64,000 nucleotides of DNA from Pomphorhynchus laevis (lineage: Eukaryota; Acanthocephala; Palaeacanthocephala; Echinorhynchida; Pomphorhynchidae), in assembly GCA_012934845.2 (NCBI GenBank), contig WNNJ02002239.1, forward strand, positions 62,001-126,000, written 5' to 3'. Within the stretch, counting starts at the first letter, position 1, and each line of letters opens with the position of its first letter. The translations under genes were made by a program, and so were the position numbers. This document shows positions 21,962 to 31,872 of the stretch, piece by piece. The notes below the pieces were generated by a model that was given only the letters and a program-made list of their open reading frames with translations, was not told where the DNA came from and made no database searches.

Positions 21962-23284
21962 TTTTAAAATTAAGTCAGGAATGCATTATCTTGCCAGGGA
22001 TAGAGTACTGTTCACACCTAAGTGGTGTTGAGAACGACGATTTCTTAGTATCTTCATGCGCTCATCATCTGTACATTTGGCCACTTTTGCGGCTTGTTCA
22101 TTGACCTTATTTTCATTGATCATTTGCAACAATCGAGTTGGCACCCTTGTCAGAACATCGGTATTGTTCGTCTGCCCAGTAACATATTCTATCTTCATTT
22201 ATTGAGAGCTCAGTAACTAAGTCAGCAACTATTTGTAGACGTATTTTTATTGGAGTATCGCTGAGTCCTGATACTCTCACGTTGCTGTCCTTCTTCAAAG
22301 CGGAATTTAGCCATGTGACGACTGTAGCCTAGTCACTTTTGATGACGACCTTATTCGCTCCCTACGCTATCGCAATGTTTATTCTTTATGGCTGCTTCTA
22401 TGTTTGCGACATTGATATGATGCGCATCAGCCTGGGCGATTTCCAGGTTGTACAAGATTTGTACAAAATCTTGATACAAGATTTTATATCTTGTATCATG
22501 GCTCTCGATTCTGACATAATTTGATTATCCCAACTTCCCCGGCAATCGTATCTCTTTATGAAACTGGTATACGGTCGAAACCAGCCACATATCGGAAAAT
22601 GTCCAATCATTTTTCCCACATCACGAAAACTGATCCCTTCGTGTCAACGATTATTTTACTTTGAAAATCGTCTTGTCGTGGCTCCGCAATAGTATTCCAG
22701 CGCGCTCTTTAATTCGCTATCCTAGCACGCGAGATTCAACTATTGTTATCAGTGGTTTGGGATCTAGTTCGTAGAGCTTGATATGGTTGAACACAACTTC
22801 GGGATTAATCAGCTTGTTATTTATAATAATATCATCGAAATAATAATTACATTCCGCCTGTATGTCCTTTCGTGTGCCCAGTGTGTAGCTCATTATTCGT
22901 CTCATGATCTTTGGAGCAATGTTAAGACCAAACCCGACTCTCGTCAGCTTTAAGCGTTTCTCTTTGAACTTAACATACTAGAATTGCTGCAACTCGTCCA
23001 CAACTCTTATCTGTAAGTATGCCTTCTTAATATCGATTACGTGAAGTGATAACTTGAGCCTGCCTTCTTCATTTTCTCATCGTATCAACGTATACCTGGA
23101 TATGACCGGTATGACTCTGGATATGTTCGTTTAGCTCACGGTAGTCCATCACAGGTCTGACTTTGGATTTATGCAGTTGAAAAACGGCCATCATTGGAAT
23201 TAATTCAGTGTTGCTGGGTTCTGTCTCAACTAGCCATCCCTTATCCATTCATCTTTGAACTTCAGAGTTGAACTTATCCTCCAT

Positions 23285-23776
23285 TTATTTCGTCATGTTA
23301 TAGCGTGCGCAAAGGTTGTTCAACTTCGGGGGTTGTGCCTTCAAAATCCATGCAACAATCCACGTACCAGACTCAAATTTCGCCGAAACATCCACATTAT
23401 CTATTGAAACTGGTTCAACAGAAGCCGTGCATACTGTTTTTAAAACATCGTACGAAGTCGTTATGCCGTCCATTAATTGCATTTTTCCCTCTGCATCGAT
23501 TCGCAATCCACCCAGCTGCTCAATAACATCCACTCCAAGCAGACCATAGTAACCGGGTATTAGCTTTGTTGTTCCTAGATAGTTTCCGTGGACTCCTCTC
23601 TTACCCACTACAATCGCTCTAGCTACCAGTTCGCATGCGGCTTTCCTTTCGTCCATTGCTGTGACCATTAATGGTCTCCTCGTAGTCGTTACTTTCCTTA
23701 ATGCTCCTGCTGATATTATCGTGTTGCTACATTCAGTATCGACCAAAGTTGTTCTCTGGCAACATCCAATTGTCAC
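23285..23776 (-). pseudogene. Aspartic protease region of the minus-strand LTR element (fossil)
   Basis: This 163-residue open stretch starts with the protease strand TTLVDTECSNTIISAG and continues to TKLIPGYYGLLGVDVIEQLGG, the second conserved protease block. It then passes into the linker that precedes RT (WILKAQPPKLNNLCARYNM). Proteases of this wording are found in Ty3-related elements of invertebrates. It is part of the fossil at 20,598-24,682. Confidence 0.75.
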
Positions 23777-24415
23777 ATTGATGTCGCAGAGGTTGTATGT
23801 CCTTGCTGAGAGACCTAAGGAAGCTATCCGTAGATCTCCCCTTCAGTGGTAGCACTTAACTCTTGAGTAAGATGGTTTCTTGTTGCTCCCCATAGTCACT
23901 GCTCTATTACACACCGAATAAGGCTTTTCTAAACCGACTGTTGCATTCGCTTCAGTGTCTCAACGATCATTAACTAGAGTCTGTGTTATGGAAACTAGTT
24001 GATCGCTAGTCATTAATTAGAACTCAACCATAGACATTTCGATAATAAATGCACAGTGCAGCAGGCTGACATCACTCGTAACTTTACTGGCCAGCTTCCT
24101 AAACCTTGCCATATATTCAGAGACACCTTGCGTTTCGTTCCATCTTGACGCCGTGAGCACCGTATATGCGTCGAGCTTGCTGATTCCAAAGTGGCGGTTA
24201 AGCTATTTAAGCTTTGGGTAGCTTTTCTCGGATTATTCGCTGAAGCTCTCGTAGACATCGAAGACCCCCTTAATCAAGAATAGTGACAACAACTGCTTCG
24301 GGTCCTTGCATCCTCAAGTCTCACCACTAGGTCGGATTTTCTAAGTCGTTCTTACACTCCACTTCTGCCAGCGTACTTCTCAATCGAATCGGTTCGCTTT
24401 ATAGCCGAAATAGCT

Positions 24416-24682
24416 TGTACAAGAAAAATAACTTAGAAGTTGGTAATATTATTGATTTCAGAACTTACATTACACTCATGTTTTCCTGTATTTATACATT
24501 TACATTGCCGGCATAATGGGCTACTGATCAAGTAAGTGCCTTATGAATGCGTGATGCGCTCTGCATTATGCATGTACAATCAATTATGCATTATGCATTA
24601 ATAACCACCACACTTGTATAATACGCTTTCCATTATGCATGCATAATGAGTAACTAATCACGTGACGCCACTACATGTGACA
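24416..24682 (-). repeat. 5' LTR of the minus-strand LTR element
   Basis: About 267 bp, alignable with 20,598-20,838 over its whole length but with many differences and length changes. Confidence 0.8.
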
Positions 24683-25188
24683 CTTGACTACAAAATGGTT
24701 AAGACAGATCTTCAGATGTACATGGAACTCAGGAAAAGTTCTTAGTAAGAGACAAATCGCCGTCGTGTAGTGATATTGATATATACGAAATGTGATCGGC
24801 AAATATGTTCCAATTACAGGGGTATTATGTTTCTTAGTCTTTCTGGTAAGTTATTCGCAAGGATTCTTTAATTGAGGTTTGGCATATAGTAAAGATTGCA
24901 AGATGAGCAATGTTGCTTTCACCAAGTCGTGTAACTACGGACCGAATATTTATCCTTTTAACAATTCTCGAAAGGACTGAGTTTGCCCACCCAGTCCACG
25001 TGTGATTTGTGGATCTAAAGAAAGCGTTAGGCCAAGTTCCCAAAATGATGATGTGGTAGGTACAAGGTATATATCCGGTGTCATTATATCTTCATATTAT
25101 TACATCTGTTGACAAATCTAGTAGGTCTGTGTGCATGTTTTATCAATACGTCAGATTCGTTTCTCATAGGTGTTGAAATTCAACAATA

Positions 25189-25371
25189 TTGTTTTTTTTG
25201 TTTCTACTTCTGTTCCTAGATTACATGAGCAAAATATTAAAACTGGCTTCTTTACCGAATTTCAATCTTCAACTCGGTTTCATTATGACATCATATGTGC
25301 TTTTTGGAGATGATGTTGTCTTGCTGGCTCCCGTTATGATAACGTACAATTCTATTCAATGGAATGCTTAG
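25189..25371 (+). pseudogene. RTE-like RT fragment with a GDDVVLLAP motif
   Basis: This short open stretch contains MTSYVLFGDDVVLLAPVM, which resembles the catalytic (L/F)ADDVVLLA block of RTE-type LINEs with the Ala replaced by Gly. No upstream or downstream RT can be followed, so it is a small isolated relic. The remainder of 24,683-25,430 shows nothing else that I can name. Confidence 0.4.
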
Positions 25372-25430
25372 TACTGAGGGTATTGCTCTTGAGTGATGGT
25401 AAAGCAATAAAAAGAGATTAAAAGACGATA

Positions 25431-25853
25431 TTTATTTATTGATCACTCTTAATTATTATCTTGAGCTATGTCATGAACTTATTTTTTTGATCCAACAAAC
25501 ACACTCTTGGCTATATGTGACCGAAATGAAGTTCCATCATGACCCGGCCAGTTTAAACTTTAGAGATAAAATTTAGAACTCGGTCATCAGCAAGAATCTC
25601 AAAGTGTTCAGCTAATGCAGTAATGCATTATTGTGCACATTATTTGTTGTTTAGCGGGTGCTGAACCTTTCGACAAAGTTTATTTATTGATCACTCTTAA
25701 TTATTATCCTAAGCTATGTCATGAACTTATTTTTTTGATCCAACAAACACACTCTTGGCTATATGTGACCGAAATGAAGTTCCATCATGACCCGGCCAGT
25801 TTAAACTTTAGAGATAAAATTTAGAACTCGGTCATCAGCAAGAATCTCAAAGT
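25431..25853. repeat. 175-bp direct repeat, two copies 248 bp apart
   Basis: Copies 25,431-25,605 and 25,679-25,853 differ at only about two positions (for example TCTTGAGC versus TCCTAAGC) and are separated by 73 bp. There is no coding content. The arrangement could be a tandem array of a ~248-bp unit or the ends of a small element. Confidence 0.8.
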
Positions 25854-26140
25854 AAAGTCGCTGCTTTTTCATAATGAAGAAAATCATTTGTAGTGAATAA
25901 GACAAGTAAATAGGATGCATAGTGAACGCTTTCTGAGTGAGTTACTTTGGGCTAAACATTCTAAAGAGAGACTCCCGTAGTAAACCTGAGGGCAGGCGGA
26001 ACGAGCAAAATCCAAATTTTGCCACAAAACGGATCCAAGTTATCTGAATTTAAGCTTTGGTATATCACTAAAGATCGCGACGGCTGAAGTAGTCTCATTC
26101 GCTGATTGTACATACGACTCGATATTTAGTAAGTGGTGAC

Positions 26141-26290
26141 AAATTGGGATCTTTTTAGTTTGACGCACTTTGCCCAAATTACGCAAAAAGCCTGATTATT
26201 GTACATCTTTATGTGCTCTTTCGAATAGCGTTTATTTTTTGGGAGAAATGCGTTTTGGTTAAAAATTTTAAAATTTAAATCTTTTTATAA
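26141..26290. repeat. Dispersed repeat, copy 1 (partner at 28,010)
   Basis: A stretch containing TTACGCAAAAAGCCTG, ATGTGCTCTTT and GAAATGCGTTTTGGTTAAAA recurs in the same order and orientation at about 28,010-28,165. The copies are diverged. The two flank the Merlin element but run in the same direction, so they are not its terminal inverted repeats. Confidence 0.65.
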
Positions 26291-26683
26291 ACATTTAAAA
26301 TTTAATTTAAAATTTTTTTAAAGTCGCTAGGGACTCAAAACTTCATTTTAGTAAAATATACCAATAACCATTGTAATTGTAATCATTTTAAAATATTTCA
26401 ACAAAGGATTCAAAAAATATTTAAATTTAGTTTTTCTCCCAAAAATTAAAGATTTTATTTCAAAATATCTCTAAAAATACAAATACTATCCTATTACTGT
26501 TATAGCGCCATTCTAATCGCCACATCCACTATGATCCATATTTAAAATATATAGTTATTTGTATATTGCTTTAAAAAGTTATTCAAAATTAATTGTAAAT
26601 AGTTTTTATTTTTTCAATTTTGATCGATCAATCGATTGTTGTTGTAAAAAATTGATGCTATTATTTGGATAACCGCATAATTT

Positions 26684-27650
26684 TAGATGTCTAATAATAT
26701 AAATTTAGAATGGATATTGCGAAACATTTCTACAGAATTAAATGCTGTCAAGGTTTTACAGAATTATCGATTAATTCCAAGTGCTATGTAATAGTTATAT
26801 TTGGATCTAAATAATTATATATTTATCTTATTTTTTAGAAATAAGATGCTGTCGTAAGCATCTAATGACATTAAGTGTCAGATGTAATAAAGTATATTGG
26901 AGATGCCAAAAATCGGAATTATCCGCTTCAATTACAGTTCGAAGTGGGACTTTGTTTGAAGGAGCACGATTACCGCTTCGTAAAACAATTGTGTTCATGT
27001 AATGTCGGTTCAAACAATTAACCTGCATTAGATTTTGCGAAAAAAAATTGACGATTGATCACAGCACGACCGTTGACTACAATAGTTGCATGCGCAAGGC
27101 TTGTGCTGGTGAAGTATTACTACAAAATCCATGTAAGATAGGGGGCGAAAATATAATAGTTGAGATCGATTAAACAGTTTTCACCCGCCGGAAAAACTGT
27201 TTTTTTTCCGGCGGGTGAAAATAACCGCCGGAAAAAGACAGTTTTTCCGGCGGTTATTCACGCCACCGAATACCCACAACAATGGGTATTCGGTGGCGTG
27301 TGTAGAGAAACATCTAAAGTGTTTATTTTTGCTGTCTATCATAGAAATGCTAAAACTCTTAACGAGTGCATAAAGCAGTGCATACTACCTGGATCGATCA
27401 TTCATTTATACCTCTGGAAAGGGTTTTGTGGTGCGCAAAGCCTATAAGGGTACAGATTTGAACACCGAACTGGAAATCATTCCGTTGAGTTTGTTAGCTC
27501 AGAAGGAATTCTTACTCAACAAATTGAGTTCACATGGTACCAGCTTAAATCAGGCAATAGAAAGAGATGGGGTACACATCGATCAATGATCGACTTAAGT
27601 CGAATTCATTTGGCACAGACGTCATCGAAATGACAATAAATTAGAGTCCA
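26684..27650 (+). mobile_element. Merlin-type DNA transposon (relic)
   Basis: The transposase resembles IS1595/ISXO2-type DDE enzymes, known in animals as Merlin. An N-terminal exon (26,684-~26,786, MSNNINLEWILRNIS...) seems to splice over a ~53-bp intron ending TTTTTTAG to a Cys-rich DNA-binding part (IRCCRKHLMTLSVRC...YWRC, from ~26,840). GGENIIVEID at ~27,141-27,170 carries the first catalytic Asp. QWVFGGVCRETSKVFIFAV (27,280-27,336) and NHSVEFV/TQQIEFTWYQLK (~27,475-27,545) follow. The expected SD.W motif reads HLYLW, so the second Asp is lost. Stops and an internal insertion of hairpins show that it is dead. I could not identify terminal inverted repeats. Confidence 0.8.
27178..27300. 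repeat. Three consecutive perfect hairpins
   Basis: Hairpin 1: 27,178-27,196 pairs with 27,203-27,221 (19 bp, 6-nt loop). Hairpin 2: 27,220-27,236 pairs with 27,242-27,258 (17 bp, 5-nt loop). Hairpin 3: 27,259-27,276 pairs with 27,283-27,300 (18 bp, 6-nt loop). They abut one another and lie inside the Merlin transposase gene, between EID and QWVFGG. Hairpins 1 and 2 share the CCGCCGGAAAAA core. Confidence 0.95.
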
Positions 27651-28596
27651 TATTTTAGTGTCTAAGAAATTTTAAGATATGCCAATAATTTTACTTATTT
27701 GGTAATATTTGGTAAATATTTGCAATCATTGTGCCTTATTAAAAAACTTATAAGTAAAACATGTTTTTTGAATCCGTTGGTTTAGTTCCGATATAGCGTA
27801 CTAATCTATTGATCAGCAAAAAACAATGGCACTCATATTGAATGCAACCGCATAGTTTAATCACATATTTATCCCCATTTCCTCCCCTCTGCTTTATGTC
27901 GCTGACCATCAACATTTAGTAACCTCATTAACTATTCCAGTAAATAAGACCCCAACTTTTGATAATCACCGACAGTTGCGGTTTTACTACGTAAAACCTC
28001 ATTATGTATATAATATCATGGATCTTTTCAGTTTGATACACTTTGTTCAAATTACGCAAAAAGCCTGTTTATTGTGTACATGTTCATGTGCTCTTTTGAA
28101 TAGCGTATAAATTTTTCGACGAAATGCGTTTTGGTTAAAAATTTTAAAATTTAAATTTCAAATTTCTATGTTAGAAACTAAAACATTTATTTTTAAGTAT
28201 TTTTCATATATCGTATCAATATATATAATGATTTGAGATTTTTCTATGCTCTCACGAAAAAAAAATTTTTTTGTTCAAAAAGTAATTTGAATTTGAAATA
28301 TCTCAAAATATTGCAATGATAACATATAATTTTTATCGCGTTATCGTAAACAGCACAGTTAAATTGACGTATGTCAAAAATATTTATATATTTGAATCGT
28401 TCAAAAACGTTATTCATTTTTTTCTTCAAAATATGCATATTTTTGAGCTCTTTTTAATTTTGGTCGAACAATCTATCCCGAATAATACATTGAATCAATT
28501 TTTCTGCAACTTGTCTTCAGTTATAAATTTGTTGCAATTGATCTTTATTATTCCTTTTATATCCTCCTCCTTTCCTCCACTCCGCTGACAGTGGTG

Positions 28597-29145
28597 ATAA
28601 TCGGAAGTCTGGGTCAGCGGCTGATGAAACCCACCCAGGCTAATGAGTTGCGTCCTGCTGTATAAAAAATTGAATCAATACCTGTGAGGATAATATCGTG
28701 GCACAACCAGAAGAATTTCAGCTCACAGATGCAATCAATTTAAATTAAAAACATTCATTGCAATTGGCAGCATGAAAAACAGTGATCCAGCTAGCGGATC
28801 ACACACATATGGTAGGTTTCTAATAGATCGTTAGAATACGATCCCCTACCGAAAGTAATATACAACAATGTATATCTACACCACTGGAGCAGCCAGCCAA
28901 GTAGATGTAGCGTTGAATCAAGATACAGACGTCCTGAGTTTAAAGGCAATAGCACCAGTGTACGGAATAAGCAGATTATGAGGGTCGAAACGTGAAATGT
29001 AGGTCTGAGTTAGCAGCTGATGAGACCCACCTAGACTGATTAGTAGCGTCATGTTGTATCAAAATTTGATCAATACCTGTGAGGATAATATTGTGCCACA
29101 ATTAGAAGAATTTCAGCTCACAAATGCAATCAAATTAATTAAATT
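28597..29145. repeat. ~397-bp non-coding repeat flanked by a direct repeat, copy 1
   Basis: The segment starting CTGATGAAACCCACC at 28,621 recurs as CTGATGAGACCCACC at 29,017, and about 125 bp after each match well. The body therefore behaves as one unit of about 396 bp plus a partial second one. It contains two stem-loops, GTGATCC...GGATCAC (~28,781-28,802) and GGTAGG...CCTACC enclosing GATCGT...ACGATC (~28,811-28,850). No reading frame is present. Copy 2 lies at 36.4-37.0 kb. Confidence 0.8.
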
Positions 29146-29229
29146 GATGAACACGTATTTTGTTTTACTGAATTTTATTAAATTTTAATAATCAACAATT
29201 AAAAAAAATTAATGATGTTATTCGCATGT

Positions 29230-30605
29230 TTTCAGTTCACGATGTGATAATGGAGCAAAAGAAGCTCAAATAATCTGGTTCTATCTGTCTTGATTTCCTT
29301 CCATCAATATACTTTAAGAATCTTGCCGACGTTTTCGCCGTTCCTTTGTATTGGATCTTTATTGGTTCCATCTATCTTGGTCGAATTCCGAATGTGTGGA
29401 AATGTTCTATCATAAGGCCGTTATACAAAAGAGGCAATCGATGTTCTGTTGAAAGTTATAGACCTGTGAGTTTGACTCGCGTATCTTGCCGTATATTAAA
29501 GAGGATATTGTGTCGTATAATCAGCAACTACCAAAATACTTATGGTTATTGTGCTATAATCAACATGGCTTCCGGAAAAATCACTTGACTGACAAATATT
29601 TTGATAGCCCAGGAAAGTTGGGGTTACCTAGTAGATAATGCATTCAATGTCGACGTTGTATTTTTGATTTCTCGAAGGCTTTTGACTTTGTTCGTCATGA
29701 TATATTGCTTCGTAAAATGCAGGTATTGAATATCGATCCTATCATTATTCGTTGGGTAGGTTATTTCATATCACACCGCTCGTATCAAGTAAGGGTTAAT
29801 AATATTTTCTCTGATCGATATCTTATTCATGCTGGCGTCTTTCAAGGTTTGGTATTGGGTCCACTGCTATTCTGTATTTATGTGAACAATTTACCTGGTA
29901 TCCTGAGTTCAAATTCACTTTTGTACGTGTATGATCTTAAAATTTGGAGAGCAATTAGGTCGAATTTAGATATGGATATCTTCCAATCATATATTAACAG
30001 CGTTTCTTAGTGAGCATGCTCCAACGACTTGCATATCAATGTATCGAAATGTGTTTGCATACGTATACGTTCAGGTAATGATGCTCCATAGCCAGCATAT
30101 CATCTAGGTAATCAGCTCATGAAGATGGTTTCATACGTAAAAAATCTTGGTATATGGATCTCTAACGATTTGTCTACTCGCCGATACACTGATTATGTAT
30201 GTCCTAAAGCTACGCAAATGATAGATATGATTCGCCGAACGTTTAGTTTTCTGAATCACTGATCATTTAAATCACTTGCAAATAGATTATTCTCAGTCAT
30301 TTACTATATGCATCTCAATGTTCATATCCTAGAACGGTTAACGAGTCTACTCGACATGAAAATGTGCTGCATTGAGCAACAACACTCGTTCATTTGGTAA
30401 AAGTTCTTCCATATGGGGACAGACTCAGGACTCTGTATATGTATTCTGTACGCAATCTTCGCGATTCGCGAGCTATGTGACTGACGTTGGATATATTCCA
30501 CAAAGAACATAACGTTCTGCGCGGATTGTTGAATATTCGATCTACCCGGACTTTGCGGGCTTATTCCCTTTATCTCAGTCGTCCCCAAATTGTACGGATC
30601 AAAAG
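29230..30605 (+). mobile_element. LINE family A, copy 2, 5'-truncated relic
   Basis: Only the RT part is left. NVWKCSIIRPLYKRGNRC and SYRPVSLTRVSCRILKRIL at 29,391-29,520 match the VPVHKKGDR...YRAISLTSVVCKMLERIL block of the copy at 51.5 kb. A second open stretch (29,705-30,010) has IDPIIIRWVGYFISHRSYQV, FQGLVLGPLLFCIYVNNLP and YVYDLKIW, the degenerate FADD motif. The C-terminal region fades near 30,600, followed by AT-rich simple sequence (30,606-31,000) in which I see nothing. Several stops and frame changes show long inactivity. Confidence 0.75.
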
Positions 30606-31005
30606 GTATCCGTGAAAATTGTATTATATATTAGTAAAAATTGTATTATATATAATATATTATATATAATACACTAATAAGAATGTAATAGATAATAAAA
30701 ATACATAAAAATGTATTTCGACGTTAATCTAAGTTTATGAAGAGGAATGTGATTAGGAAACAGATAAAATTGTGATTTATCTCTCGTAATTACTTATGTA
30801 CATTTGAATTTTTAAAAGTGTACGAATGTATTTAATAAAACGCAGTATATATTATTATATTAAAATATCCCTTCACACATATTTTTTAAATATTTATTTG
30901 TATATTAATGATGGTAATAGTAATAGCCAACGTGCAATTTAGCTATTTGACACCTTTAAAAACAATTACTTGAATTAGTTAATTGTATTTAAGAATAAGA
31001 TATAG

Positions 31006-31320
31006 GTGACGAGAGTAGAGCACGGTAAATTCATTCCGCTGATATTTTCTTCGACAGGTGCTATGAGAAAGGAGTCGCACGCCTTGGTAAAGCGGATAGC
31101 AACGGCAAAAGCGCAAAGGGGTATTATTGAATACGCGCATGCCGTGACACACTTAAAGCGTCGCATCTCATTCATAATAGCCCGATCGGCCTCCGCATGC
31201 CTCAGAAGCGCGCGATCACAATCAAAAATCAAACAATTCGCGAACCAAAGCGCCCGAACAACCATGGATCCTTGTGGTGAACTCGGTAAAACAATCAGAT
31301 GGCCGCGACAAAGAAGGTAG
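31006..31320 (+). pseudogene. C-terminal fragment of a retroelement ORF
   Basis: This 104-residue open stretch is more GC-rich than its surroundings and reads VEHGKFIPLIFSSTGAMRKE, then HLKRRISFIIARSASACLRS. That wording resembles a short conserved block found after the RT in some non-LTR retroelements of marine invertebrates (consensus like EHGSFTPLVFS..GGMG). It stands alone between AT-rich sequence on both sides. The family assignment is from memory of such proteins and should be treated as tentative. Confidence 0.4.
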
Positions 31321-31812
31321 AAAATTTTGCAAATTGCAATAATTATATATTCAAACAAATGCCCGCTCAATCGTCTAGTGGGCCCATTTGCGGGAACCCC
31401 TTTTTTGTAAATTTATCAAATAAATTATTATGTAAAAAATATTATTATATATATTATTATAAGGTTGCTTACTTTATAAAAATGCCTAATTGAATGGCAC
31501 GCTTAGAAGTATCACGTGAGGATAGTTTAAACGGGTTATTGAATAAACGCCTGTGTTAACTGCTTTATTTTTCATTGACATTTAATTTTTTAGTGATAAT
31601 TCTTTTGGAACTATTTATAAATCCGTTGAAAAACTAATCGGATTAGCGAAATAAAATAAATACAGAGTATTTCTTAAGAACGTTAAAATCGAGTAAAAAT
31701 AAACTGCCATTGAATTGTTAAAATTACAAGATATAATAGAACTTGATAACGTTGATACGATTACCGCGAGATTTCAATATCTGTGTCGATTAACTGTTTG
31801 TGAGATATCCAA

Positions 31813-31872
31813 CTAAATTTCAGATCGGCAATGCGGGCATCGACTTGTACAAGATGTTGAAAACCATCGAGA
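31813..31872 (-). CDS. LTN1: LTN1 terminal exon with the end of the RING and the stop
   Basis: Only 60 bp: SRWFSTSCTSRCPHCRSEI then TAG. It supplies the final C-x2-C pair and the W of the RING, aligning with human [20 protein letters not shown]. The acceptor AAATTAG (31,873-31,875) is in phase with the exon at 33,428. An AATAAA on the minus strand (31,564-31,569) could be the poly(A) signal. Confidence 0.85.
   Translation of the reverse strand, partial: SRWFSTSCTSRCPHCRSEI

Larger units (their letters stand above)
20598..24682 (-). mobile_element. LTR retrotransposon, Ty3-related lineage (fossil)
   Basis: The LTRs are 20,598-20,838 (3') and 24,416-24,682 (5' for the minus-strand element). 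Both start TGTACAAGAA and end ATGTGAC. The LTRs have diverged visibly, more than those of the 8-20 kb Gypsy, so this is the older insertion. Internal blocks on the minus strand, in order, are an aspartic protease (VDTECSNTIISAG, ~23,750), a linker and RT (KVRPVMDYRELNEH, ~23,165; FDDIIINNK, ~22,835), an RNase H end (YVTGQTNNTDVLTRVP, ~22,180) and an integrase. The element is short and broken in many places. Its lineage within the Ty3 group is uncertain. Confidence 0.8.

Noticed and set aside
26141-28165. Terminal repeats of the Merlin element
   Set aside because: The two similar segments run in the same orientation and are not inverted, so they are a dispersed repeat.
30975-31370. Minus-strand ORF of 131 codons
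   Set aside because: It is the antisense shadow of the plus-strand retroelement fragment, which has recognisable wording.
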